A stretch of DNA of 64,000 nucleotides. Source: Argopecten irradians. Taxonomy: Eukaryota; Mollusca; Bivalvia; Pectinida; Pectinidae. Where the stretch lies: NCBI RefSeq assembly GCF_041381155.1, contig NC_091135.1, forward strand, positions 5,199,620 to 5,263,619, given 5' to 3'. The notes under the pieces were generated by a model. It was not told the DNA's origin. It saw nothing but the letters and a program-made list of their open reading frames with translations, and did no database searches. Position 1 is the first letter of the stretch. Every line of letters begins with the position of its first letter. The translations under genes and the position numbers were made by a program. Shown here piece after piece: positions 37,153-48,012 of this stretch.

Positions 37153-40100
37153 ATGGACACTTTGTCTCAAATATCTCTCATGACATTTCTGGTGTTTATC
37201 ATCCAACAAACCAATTCCCAGCTAGTTGTCAATGTCAAAAATCGCGGAGGAGATGTAGTGATTGAAACTATTCAGGCTAACACTTCAAATGACGTAGTTC
37301 AGTTGCAGTTTCAGAACACTGATGGCACGATAGTGCATCAACTCATAGACTACAAATCCGTAAGTTTTTTTGTTATCATATACTTCAAGATAGTTGCTCG
37401 TGTTAGCAGAATTGATCTTGATAGTGGCTTTGATAAGAGCAATAAAGCCATCGACATTTTTGCATTGATTGTTTACTTAAAAATGTATTAAGGTAAAGTT
37501 GGAAAACTCGGTAATGTACTTGACACACTGATAAGACGTTTCGGTACAGATGTAAAATCGTTAAGACGACTTGACGGATGTATCTCAAAAGACAACCGAA
37601 AAGTCATCAATTTACTTCAAATGTATTTTACCGGATAGCGCCAAGGCTGAGTACTTAAGGAAAACAAGTGGAGGATGTATACTGGAACCTGTAGACTTTT
37701 CACAAATTTATTGCTCAAAATCAAATCAGCTTCCAAAGAAATATATCAGATTAAAAAGTCATTTTATTATATGGTAGGCCTATTTTTTTCATAAAGAAAA
37801 GTGGAATACTGAAGGCACTGAAAAAGTGAAGAGGATGTGACATTGATAATTATATGACTACTAAGTCAATGCAAACAACATAATAGTAAATAATTTATAC
37901 ACTGTAAAATACTTATTTTAGCGTAGTTAAAGTTTAGCCCAAATATAAAGAACTGTCATGTATGGTTTATTGGCACGGATATAAATTTGCGCAGTTCAAT
38001 ACCAGAAATACTCTTCTACAAAATTAAACGCTCTACATGAATTAGCACTTCAAAGACAGCGAGAAAAGCGCTAAAATAAAACTACCTCGAAAATCAGTAT
38101 GTTTACAGTATAAATATCCAGTCACTACAAATTCATTGAAGAATTGCATTGATATTTATTGTAGGAAGCACAGATATTCCGGGCACATGTGCTGTGGGAG
38201 GAGGAGCAGGATTACAATCAGAACAAGCCACAAGTCCTGTGTTTTGTAACCCGATTTAACAAGAATGAATTCATATCAGCAGATGCTATGTCCAAACTCA
38301 GACAGGTTTGTACATATGTATTCCTGATACTTCAAGTATTAATTACTATCACTGTTGTTATATACATCCTTGGACTATGTCAATCAAGGCAAAACTGCAG
38401 GCCCTAATGTGTGCAAGCAAGTAGTTGGTCCTTTGATATAGATCAAAAGAATTAATTACGATGCATTGTATGGCTTTAGAGTTGAGCTTGCATTGTCTCT
38501 CTTAAAATGTCATAGAATGTCTCTGCTGACCTGTGATATGTCAGTTTATTTTTCTGCACTGCCTTCAGTTTCACTATGACAGTCCAGGGGTGGATATAAC
38601 AACAGTGATAATAACCCATGGGGTATCGAGGATTGTAGATTGTGTAATAATAAAATCATTTCTTCCTAAACTTTAGACTTGCTACCAGTCTGTACAATAA
38701 TTTAAATCATCACTTAATCTTGATAACTATAATTTGATAATTTTCAAACTAGGGGGAGATAATCTAGTATAATGTATAAATTGAGAGAAAATTTTATTAG
38801 CAACAGAACTTAATATACATATGTGTAATTAAGGGTCTAGTGGCCATTGGACTGTCTAACCAAACTTAAACAGCATTCAGAAGTCAAAGATTACGGAATA
38901 ACTTTCATAAATATTTGTAATAGTTTGAGTAGATATGGTAAGATATGAGCTTCTGATTTTTTTTATCAAATTATATATATATGCGTACTCCAGAGTTTTT
39001 AAACTTTTAAAGCAAAGTTTTGAAAATTCTAATTGCAATAGTAATACGTAAATATATATTGGCGCTCTTCAGTTTTCAAAGCTCTGTAAATATATATTGG
39101 CGCTCCTCAGTTTTCAAAGCTCTGTATATACATAGTGTCTATGGGCTTGACACACAGACCATTAAATATGATGGTTTAAAAAAACCTTCCAGAATAATTT
39201 CAATAACACATCGATAATATTGACTATTATAGAAAAACCCAACTGCCATCAGGCAGCCAGAGGAGGAGCGTCCGCCGGAGTTACACACAATGGATACCCA
39301 GGTCTACCAAGACCGCGGAGGGCTGATTTCTCCCCACCTCACAAGTACATGTAGTGATGCAGGCGAATCTATATACACCAAGGAAAGTGACGTCAGACAG
39401 TGGGCTAGAGGTAGGGTCTGATGATTTATGTTCAATGGTACCATTTGATAGGAGGCATACTTAAACCTGTCATATGTGAAACTGAATCCAATAATAGAGG
39501 GTTTTGTTTGGCCATATTGTTTAATGCAGAAAAGGGATACAGACACACAAGTAAACATCAAACTAATTACATGAACATACTGCAGTCTCCCAAAACATGC
39601 ACCTCCCACTTCATGTATCAAATGAACCAGGCTGTTAATAGGACATAAACATATTGAACCAAACCAAACCGAACCAAACCAAGTACATGTTTATATATTG
39701 AATTTGGCAAAATTGCAATTTTGATATAAGCTAGATATATTGTACAATCTAATTCAAATTCAATATTCATTTTTTATCTTCTCTGTAAACTCTGTTCTTA
39801 CAGAGGAGATAATGAACATTGAAATTTAATTTGATTGTTATATTTTATAACATGGGCCATCAAAGCAGAGCTGAGTGATGAGGTGTTGTGCTACTGATTG
39901 AGATGAGTTGTGGTTATTTCACCCTCAAGAGTAAATTGTACTACTGTTTTTCACCGCAAATAAGACCTGCCATCCAGAGAAGAAATAGAGGTCAAAAGTG
40001 GTGGGGGGTCTTATTTGCGGACAACCCGCCTGATAACATCGATCTATGAGGTCGCCATCTTAGATTTTTCAATGTCTTGTCATTGTATGATTATGATATA

Positions 40101-40412
40101 AAATGTACTCACTTGCCGCATTGTCTCTCATCTCTTGCAGTTCCCGGGAGAGCTGGCCTGATGGGCACTGTCCAGAAACTTTATCCGACCAAATACCAGC
40201 ACTGCCACCTGGTGGAGGATGCCACTAAACCGTGTCTGTGTACATATAGCATCACTGTGGGCTGGTACCCATGTGGTCTAAAATACTGCCGAGGTAAAGA
40301 CTCTACTGGCAAATATGTCAGCTATCGCTGTGGCATCAAGACATGTAAACGACATCTGTCTTTCGACTTTGTATCCAAACAGAAAATGAATTGTTTGTGG
40401 GATGAAGCCTGA
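37153..40412 (+). CDS. OAF: OAF, out at first protein
   Basis: Coding exons: 37153-37359, 38165-38305, 39233-39410, 40141-40412. Phases match and give 265 aa (human about 273). A signal peptide covers about residues 1-23, so the protein should be secreted. Recognised conserved segments are QLVVNVKNRGGDV, QVLCFVTRFNKNEFI, DAMSKLRQKNP, GLISPHL, IYTKESDVRQW, KPCLCTYSITVGWYPCGLKYC (split here only for display), YRCGIKTC and the end NCLWDEA. The C-terminal Cys pattern (CLC, YPC, KYC, RCG, KTC, NCL) is that of the family. Exon 3 has no long open frame of its own but aligns across its whole length with the vertebrate protein. The molecular role of OAF is poorly known; it was named from Drosophila. 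Intron 3 carries a copy of the dispersed repeat seen at 61-63 kb. Confidence 0.95.
38428..38634. mobile_element. Mutator-like MITE, truncated copy 3 (OAF intron 2)
   Basis: Retains CACTATGACAGTCCAGGGGTG and GGGGTATCGAGGAT plus the TTTGATATAGATCAAA interior. The left end is missing. Confidence 0.65.
39040..39130 (+). repeat. Tandem 41-bp duplication in OAF intron 2
   Basis: AAATATATATTGGCGCTC and CAGTTTTCAAAGCTCTGTA occur twice with one difference, just before OAF exon 3. Confidence 0.8.
39420..39660 (-). repeat. 61-63 kb repeat family, inverted copy in OAF intron 3
   Basis: CAGTCTCCCAAAACATGCAC, and AACAGCC/TAGGACATAAAC on the reverse strand, match the CCTATTAACAGCC and GTGTTTTGGGAGACTGC segments of the family. 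It begins almost at the exon 3 donor. Confidence 0.65.
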
Positions 40413-41279
40413 TCGATAGCTTATGTTATGAATATAATAACATGAATCAGTGAGATAGGATCTCATCTGAAATTGTGCACGGACCAACATTTATACATAA
40501 TGATGATGCAAAATGATGGCCTGGTTGCTTGTAAGTGGATGATAAGTGACATACATGTATATACAAGTGCGGCATATCAAAATATTTGTGACAAAGATTA
40601 TTATCCAAATTTCATTGTCAGACTCAGTTAAAGTCAGGTGACTTTAAAACTAGTGATAGGAACTGCTGCCTCCATTTTATAACTTATCTATTAGGGTAAT
40701 TATACCCATGGAGGCAATTGAGTAAAAGAAATAGGAATTCCCAGTTAAGATAATGTGTCTTGATGTATGAACCTCAATGCATTTTTGTGCAAAATTTTTG
40801 TGTACATTTTTGCAGTGTCTATAGATCTGCTACAACAAAGCATTATGAACAAAGTAATTTAAACAAAACAATTCATATGTGAAATAATCACATAGGAATA
40901 CCTGTAATAATCATAATCACAGAAATTACATTACATTTCTTGTTCTGCTACATGTTATAATTATATTACGAAGAAGCAGGAATACATTTTTGTACCCACC
41001 AGAATTTACAGAGTGCATATGGTTGGGTGTATACAGGTGTATGCAAGTGAGAGAAGATGCAGAATGTAAATTGTAAATGAGCAAGCTAATACTTCTATTG
41101 GGCTTTCAGCAGTAGGTACATGTATTACTGATATTGTTTACACAATCATGATCTTCAGAATCCATTTTATGTGCATTTATTCATTGATGTTCTTTGTACT
41201 TGTGTAAGAAGCTTTAAATACACGATTGTTTTGTAAAATCATAGAAAATTTTAGTTTTAAATGGATTATAGATATGGTT

Positions 41280-41450
41280 TACCATCACAGATGGTAGGTG
41301 AGATCCTGTGACCCAGAAAAAAGAATTTACTTAGAGTATGATCAAGGCACACATTAACATGATGGTAAGGACATGTCGCATGTATCTTAGCCGTGCATTG
41401 TCAATCTTCAGTTAATTCTTTATTTTATTACCTACCATCTGTGTTTACCA
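41280..41450. repeat. Short inverted repeat in the OAF 3' region
   Basis: CACAGATGGTAGGT near 41287 is mirrored by ACCTACCATCTGTG near 41430. It may be a MITE remnant or an RNA hairpin in the 3' untranslated region. Confidence 0.45.
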
Positions 41451-41621
41451 ATAAATCCATTGCCGTGGTTTGAACCAGCTGCAGGTTACTTCCGAGCCAG
41501 AAAGTTTCAGTTGTGCTTACAGTATTGTTGTCATGTTATTGTTTTGTTGAGTATTACTTATCTACATTATATTTTTATTGCTTTCACACTGCAGATGTAA
41601 TATCACATATAATTATGCATG

Positions 41622-41627
41622 AATAAA
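41622..41627 (+). terminator. Candidate OAF polyadenylation signal
   Basis: AATAAA in an AT-rich stretch about 1.2 kb after the OAF stop, shortly before the segmental duplication and LINE debris begin. An earlier AATAAA at about 41451 is an alternative, so the site is uncertain. Confidence 0.35.
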
Positions 41628-41729
41628 ATTTTATAAACTATAATGATTGTTCTTATTCTTTCAGTGAATATATATTTATTAATTACCATTACTTACATGT
41701 ACAGTATAACTGTATAACATATGCATTGC

Positions 41730-44160
41730 AATAGCAACTAGAGCTGTCGTCCGGGAGACCAACTTGTACCCTTCCTGTTTTGAAACAAAGGGGCGGTAAC
41801 TCTTAAAACGTTGGGAGGTACACTGTATTGTGTTCAGTTATAGATTACACACTATCTATATTGTATAAGGATCATTGTCATCAAGTTTCATGAAAATCCC
41901 TCTAGTAGTTTAAGACGTTTTGTAACAAAGGGGCATAACCCTGAAAAAGTCTGGAGGTATTTAGTTGGAAAGTTTACAGGAAATAAAACAGACTATGACG
42001 ATAAACAGCAAGCTGATCTTTAATATTACCAATGCTTTAGCTTCTTTAAAAAGGGACAAACTGTCAGATAGTATTGGTTTATCTAGCATTATTCTAAGAG
42101 CTTTTCTTTTGTAGTTTTTGTAATATGATTTATTTGTTGTTTTGTCAAACCATTACCCCAGACTATAGCGGCATAATCTAAAATTGTAAAATGTAGGAAT
42201 TGTAGTAAATTTTCCTAGCTTCTCTTGGTAGATAGCTTTTCATTTTTCGTAGTAATTGCAATTGCTATTGAGAGCTTAGATGCTACCTTTTTTACTTGTT
42301 CTGACCAGTTTAAAAATTCATCTATGTAAATACCTAAGACTTTCTGACAATTTGAATGATTGATATGTGTATCATTTTACTACTAGATGGATATCCATTC
42401 CTGCTATTTTCCTCTTACTCCCAATAAGCATGCTTTTGACTAGTCATTTTATTAAAAAAGATGTTCATATAAAATACTAATTAATGTATTTGGCACCATT
42501 TATATATGTTTTTAATTGGTTGAACCAAGGCTTTGTTCAATTTCAGGTAATGTTCTGCCTAGTATAAGTGGATTTTGTGTGCTTGTCAACAGCCCTGTAA
42601 TCATAAAGCATACATATCGGACAGGACCTGTAATTTACATTGTTTTTAACATACAAAATGGTAAACCATTAATATATATAAAGAACATAACAATGGACCC
42701 AGAATCTGATTTGAACCTGAGATACACTTGTTCTTACTTCAATTTATATGCTAAGGGATCTGACAACATCTTGATTGTATGGATTGAAATTCTGCCTGAT
42801 AGATAACCTTGTGATACACTATGTGACTTGACATTAAGGGACATATTTAAAAGTCTTATGTTTATGATTAAATTTTGTGATCACTTATATCAGCGAAGCT
42901 TTTTGTAGATCTATATAAAAGAGTATCAGTCGGTTTGACTGTGTCTATACCAGAAAAGCCATGGTGGTGAAATGCAGTCAATGTTCAAACTCGCTTGTTG
43001 TCCCGCATTCTTTTTGTGGTCAAATGCTTGTATGATCGAAAGCCTGTCCCTGTAGCTCTATGCAGTAATGCTACTTTAATCTAGATCTGGCTCCAAATTC
43101 GCTATGACAGTTGAGTGTCGTTTACCTTTTATTAGGTGAATTGTCTTGCCTAAAAAGTCGTTTTTATAACCTAAATTGGTGCCTAGGTAGTTTCATTTGT
43201 ATTTTCATGCATGGCTTTGCCTCGGGTATGGGCTCACGTGTACATATTGTAGCTGCTTAATAGTATTGATCAACGGATTAGATCTATCAATTAAAATACT
43301 AATCACATGTCGTGGAATCTTGCCAAGATTTTATGTTTATATCTTTCTTTAAGAATGTAGAAACTATACATTGCATGCCATATTTTGTTCATTGTTTTGT
43401 ACAAAAAATATAAATAAAAGCCCTTGTTAGCCTGAGTGAATTGCCCCACTTTAAACCAGAACATCAAACTGCCATTTTTCCTCCACCATAACTTCACATT
43501 ATAGTTAAATGTCTAGCGATGCGAGCATCTCTTTGTGTGAATGGCTTTAACATTTGTTTTTCATGGATCCTTTTTGGAACTATAATAAGGATAATGATCT
43601 GTATTTTAGTACAGAAGCATACAGGTCCCAGCTTGTAAAACTACTAAATTAAATTAATAGGCTCTGATATTTTCCTGATTAATATAACTCATAATTTAAT
43701 ATAAGTAGACTTAATTTTTACTTTACATTTTCTTAGCAGAGTAGAAAATCTTCTTTTTATATCAAAATCTCTTAAAAACATTTTAATTTGCAATTCTGGA
43801 CTTTCACAAATGGACTGCTATCCAAACCACTCAGTCACAACATCCAAAACTTGATAAACAAATCATGTGTTTTTAACTACTTATTATCAATAAGTTGTAT
43901 TTCCCCATGAAATATGTTAAACTATGATATTTCTATATATGTTTGCTTTTCGGATGTAGGATGGCAATATGATATCTATTATATCAATCCAAAAATGAAA
44001 CAAATTTCAGCTCGAGATTGACATTACAGTCAAAATTTTATGTAGTTTTATTGTTAAAATCTTTCCCAGTGTACATTGTCATCTATCTCTTGGATTAGAA
44101 ATCACTAAATGTCAAGTGAATTGATTGAAAGAAAAGAATTGATTTCCAGGTCCTTTGGAA
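41730..44160 (+). repeat. Segmental duplication, copy 1
   Basis: Its flanking portions match copy 2 (45440-47600) in the same orientation. 41735-42045 matches 45447-46080 around the MITE insertion (AGCAACTAGAGCTG, GGAGACCAACTTGTACCC, AACAAAGGGGCATAACCC). 43507-44160 matches 46947-47600 (GGCTCTGATATTTTCCTG, TAAGTTGTATTTCCCCATG). LINE reverse-transcriptase debris lies between the two blocks. Confidence 0.8.
42060..42450 (-). mobile_element. Dead LINE: reverse transcriptase C-terminal part
   Basis: Minus-strand frames, broken by frameshifts, read KSMLIGSKRKIAG, then KVLGIYIDEFLNWSEQVKK, then LDYAAIVWGN. These are the ordered landmarks at the end of the reverse transcriptase and thumb of non-LTR elements of the CR1/Jockey/RTE sort. 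Confidence 0.75.
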
Positions 44161-44164
44161 CTGA

Positions 44165-44517
44165 CCACCGCTGACAAATGGTATTTTTTCACTATCAAAA
44201 GCAGGAGTAGACGATGTAGTATTTTTTCTTCAGTTACTAAACTTACTTACTTTACACCATTACCACCATTGAAAAATTTGAGCTTCTAATTTTACTTCAA
44301 GTTAAAAATATGAAAAAGAATTAATTGCATCCCGAAAAAAATCTGTGGCACTATATTCTATATGGAATGAAGTATTGATTGCGCATGCACCAAATGCGAA
44401 ATAAATTATTTTATGTTATTTTTTGTGATAATAATACTTTATATACACGATTATTCACAAATTATTGTTCAAATAATGCATATCATTTATGCTCTGTCGG
44501 CGGTGGAGCATCTTTAA
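44165..44517 (+). mobile_element. TTAA-type MITE, copy B, 5'-truncated, inside LINE debris
   Basis: Right end intact (CGGCGGTGGAGCATCTTTAA); the left terminal bases are replaced by flanking DNA, so only CCACCGCTGACAAATGG remains. Its right TTAA falls exactly within the LINE endonuclease frame (reading TYIKD), which marks an insertion into the LINE. Confidence 0.85.
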
Positions 44518-44852
44518 TGTAAGTCACAATACCTCCACCTACTCGGTTTTGTTCTATCTCGTCTCTCCATATTAAATCCTTCAATGTTTATTAAGGTGTC
44601 ATTGACAATATCTGATAGGAAAGTTTCACATAAACCAAGCACATGAATAGAGTGATTCTGTTGTAAAAGAAAAGTTATTTCATCAATTTTTGGTAACAAA
44701 TGTCTAATATTCCAACTACCTATGTGAAGGCCTTTACTCAGAAAATTTAAAGTATTTAAATTCACGTTGATGTTGGGATCAGTATATTTACTATTAGGTT
44801 TGACTAGAAGGAATAGACTTAGTTTGTGATATATTGGTATCATTATGTACAC
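44518..44852 (-). mobile_element. Dead LINE: AP-endonuclease domain
   Basis: The minus-strand frame reads GLHIGSWNIRHLLPKIDE, then VLGLCETFLSD (catalytic Glu), then with a frameshift RVGGGIVTYIKD: motifs I to III of the LINE apurinic endonuclease. It is interrupted at 44517 by MITE copy B. Confidence 0.8.
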
Positions 44853-45247
44853 TTGTTGTTCTTTTATCTAGAGTTTGTAATACGTTATTTGATTTAGAAT
44901 TACATGTATTTCCTGAAATTGATAAAGATTTATCAGGAGTTTTATTATTGTTTGGTAGAGACCCCTTTTCTGTCCTTACATTTGAAATACAAATCTCATT
45001 TGATCCTTTTGAGGATTTTTGAGTTAACTGCTTTTGATTATATGGTTTTTTTAACTATGATAGCAGATGAATTAGCAATACATGAGCATTTCTCATTTTC
45101 ACATGAGTTACATAAGTCCAAATTGTTTAGGATGTCAAAGCGATTTACAGAAACATAATTTGAAGTGAAGACATGTACAGAGTTTTCTAAATATGGTAGT
45201 TTGTTATAGGATTTGGTAGTTAAGGCAACACCTTCTTTGCCGAGTCC

Positions 45248-45485
45248 CTAACAGATATTTGAAACACTACACATTTTTTGTTTGTGGCCATACTCTTTAC
45301 AAGAGAAGCACTGAAGAGCTTTTGCCATGCCTGCACACTTCAGAAACATGGCCACTCTCTCCACAGTATGAACATTTAGAATGTCTTGACGAACTTGGGT
45401 GTGTTTTTGGCCCTCGCAAGATTCCAGAGGAGAGATATAACATATACATTGCAATAGCAACTAGAGCTGTTGTCTGGGAGACCAA
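45248..45485 (-). mobile_element. Dead LINE: ORF1 CCHC zinc knuckles
   Basis: Two minus-strand frames carry CSYCGESGHVSEVCRHG and CFSCKEYGHKQKMC, adjacent CX2CX4HX4C knuckles typical of gag-like ORF1 proteins. They lie upstream of the endonuclease on the same strand, as in an intact LINE, but are separated by a frameshift. Confidence 0.75.
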
Positions 45486-47600
45486 CTTGTACCCTTCCTG
45501 TTTTGAAACAAAGGGGCGTAACTTGGGAGGTATTGTATTCAGTTATAGATTACACACTATCTATATTGTCATAAAGTTTCATGAAAATCCCTCTAGTAGT
45601 TTAAAGATGCTCCACCGCTGACAAATGGTATTTTTCCACTATCTAAAACAGAAGCAGATGATTTAGTATCTTTCTTCAGTTACAAAAGTTACTTACTTTA
45701 CACCATTACCACCATTGAAAAGTTTGAGCTTCTAATTTTAATTCAAATTAAAAGTATGAAAAATAATTAATTGCATCCCGAAAAAAATCCATGGCACTAT
45801 ATCCTATATGGAATGAAGTATTGATTGCACATGCACCAAAGGCAAAATAAATTATTTTATATTATGTTTTGTGTTAATTAGACATCTATATACATAATTA
45901 AACACCAATTATTGTTCAAATGATGAATATCATTTATGCTCGGTCAGCGGTGGAGCATCTTTAATAGGAGTAGCTGTAATCGTTTTGTAACAAAGGGGCA
46001 TAACCCTGAAAAAGTCGGGAGGTATTTACTGGAAATAAAACAGACTATGAACAAGCTGATCTTTAATATTACCAACACTAAGTCAAATAATCAAAGGAAA
46101 ACTCCACAAAAAATATCCAATAAAGACATTTTTATTTTCTTTAAAACTGACATTTAAAATGTCGCATCAAGATCAGACAGTATGATGAAGACTATTTTAC
46201 ACATTTGATCTGGCTAGAATAAACATAAGAAATACGTTTTACTGGTTTTCACAGAAAAGAATATGGAAAATTTTACTATAAATGTCATAGTACAAAATCT
46301 TATTGTAAGCCTATCATTATTGTCATCTGACTTAGCAGTCTTATTTTCATGTTGACAGTAATTTTACTCCCCAAAGAGTTGATAGCAACTAATAAGGTGA
46401 AGAAGGTCCTCATAAATCTTACCTGCAGAAAAAATTAAAATTTAGATGCTATATCCTGTGCCAAATAAATCGAACACTGGATTGTAAGATTTCAGAAAAA
46501 TTAGACTTGACACACTTAGATCACGAAACCCGAGCACAATTGCCCTATACTTTGCCTTTGAATTTTTAGGGTCAATATCATTTATATAGTTAGACTGGTT
46601 GAACCATACTTGTTTGTTTATGAAATAAAGACAGTCCTGGTGATTTTCTGTTGTACTAAGATGAGCTTATAAAAGCTTGTCACAGCCTGTAATAAAATCT
46701 ACAGGTCGGACAGCAATTTTCTACAGTGAACTTAATGTTATATATAACTTTTACAAATGCTTGAACCACTTGCACCGCACCGAATCTGATAAAAACAAAG
46801 ATCCTTTTCTCACTTCAGTTAATTGGTTAAAGGATCTGACAACAACCCGTTAGAAGTTACAGTCTGATGATCATGACCTTTATACTCCATGTACTTCTTA
46901 AATCAGTACAAATACATTTTCTGCACCTAGCTATATCAATAGATAAATGTCTAGGTATGTTGCACTCTTTGTGTGAAATAACTTTACAAAGTTACTTGTA
47001 CATGACCCTCTAATGGGATGTTCCGGGATCTTTATGGAACAAAATGAAGATAATTATCTGTATTTTATTCAGATCAAACAGGACCCAGCTTGTAAAAATT
47101 ACTAAATTAGAAAGGCTCTGATATTTTCCTGATTAATATACTCATAATTTACTATAAGTAGACATAAATATATATACATTTCTTATCAAGTAGAAAATTT
47201 CTTTTAATATCAAAATCTCTTAAAACATTTTAATATGCAATACTGACTTCACAAAAGACAGCTATCCAACCACTCATTCACAACATCAAACTGAAACAAA
47301 TCATGTCCTTTAAACTACTTAATATCAATAAGTTGTATTTCCCCATGAAATATGTTAACTATATAATACTATATGTTTGCTTTTCGGAGAGGATGGCAAT
47401 ATGATATCTAAAATATCAAATCACAAAAATGAACAAAATTTCGCTAGATTGACATACAGTCAAAATTATGAAGTTTTTATGGTAAAACTTTCCCATGTAC
47501 ATTTCATTTATCTCTTGAATAGAAATCACTAAAGTCAAGTGAATTGATTGAAAGAAAGAATTGATTTGCAACTAAAAATAGGTCCTTTGGAACTACAAAT
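45440..47600 (+). repeat. Segmental duplication, copy 2
   Basis: Diverged direct copy of 41730-44160 with many small deletions. MITE copy C is inserted in it. At its far end (AGGTCCTTTGGAACTACAAA) it lacks the sequence that follows the same words in copy 1, where MITE B debris sits. Confidence 0.8.
45601..45964 (+). mobile_element. TTAA-type MITE, copy C, with an empty-site paralogue
   Basis: Full-length copy bounded by TTAA on both sides. The same flanks occur uninterrupted with one TTAA near 41910 (CTCTAGTAGTTTAAGACG), where the element is absent. Confidence 0.92.
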
Positions 47601-48012
47601 GTATATGTATGTATAAATGTCTTAAAGAACTACTGTAATAAGGTGGAATGATTAATTAACCTTTATATCAAAAAGGATGGATTCTCGCACACCAAAGGTT
47701 GACTGATATCATTTACTACAAATCCTGCTTGGCAGTAATATAAATGCTTGAACATTTTTGGCTGTCGCTATTTAATAGAAGTTCTGGGAAGGTTTCAAAA
47801 TACCAAATCACAAGCAAACGGATATTCAATTCTCACAAATAGTTGTCACTCACAATTTATAAAATTGTTCAGTTAATGAATTGCAACATAGATTGGTGTA
47901 TCCTCCTTACACACTTTGGTCTGGACAGACTCCTTAAACTAGATAAATATATCTGACACTTGGACATTTCCATACTTCCACATCCCATCAATGCACATAC
48001 CCGGGGAGTGAA

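Larger units (their letters stand above)
40413..48012. other. Intergenic stretch between OAF and CCDC47 (tail to tail)
   Basis: After the OAF 3' untranslated region it is mostly transposon-derived: the segmental duplication, the LINE remains and MITEs B and C. A 96-residue open frame at 42516-42806 (+) follows an acceptor-like AG, but I recognise nothing in it. Confidence 0.65.

Noticed and set aside
42516-42806. 96-residue open frame after an acceptor-like AG
   Set aside because: No recognisable domain, surrounded by LINE and duplicated debris, and no matching donor found.
44834-45158. Plus-strand open frames of 62 and 84 residues
   Set aside because: They are antisense to LINE remains, and I see no domain in them.
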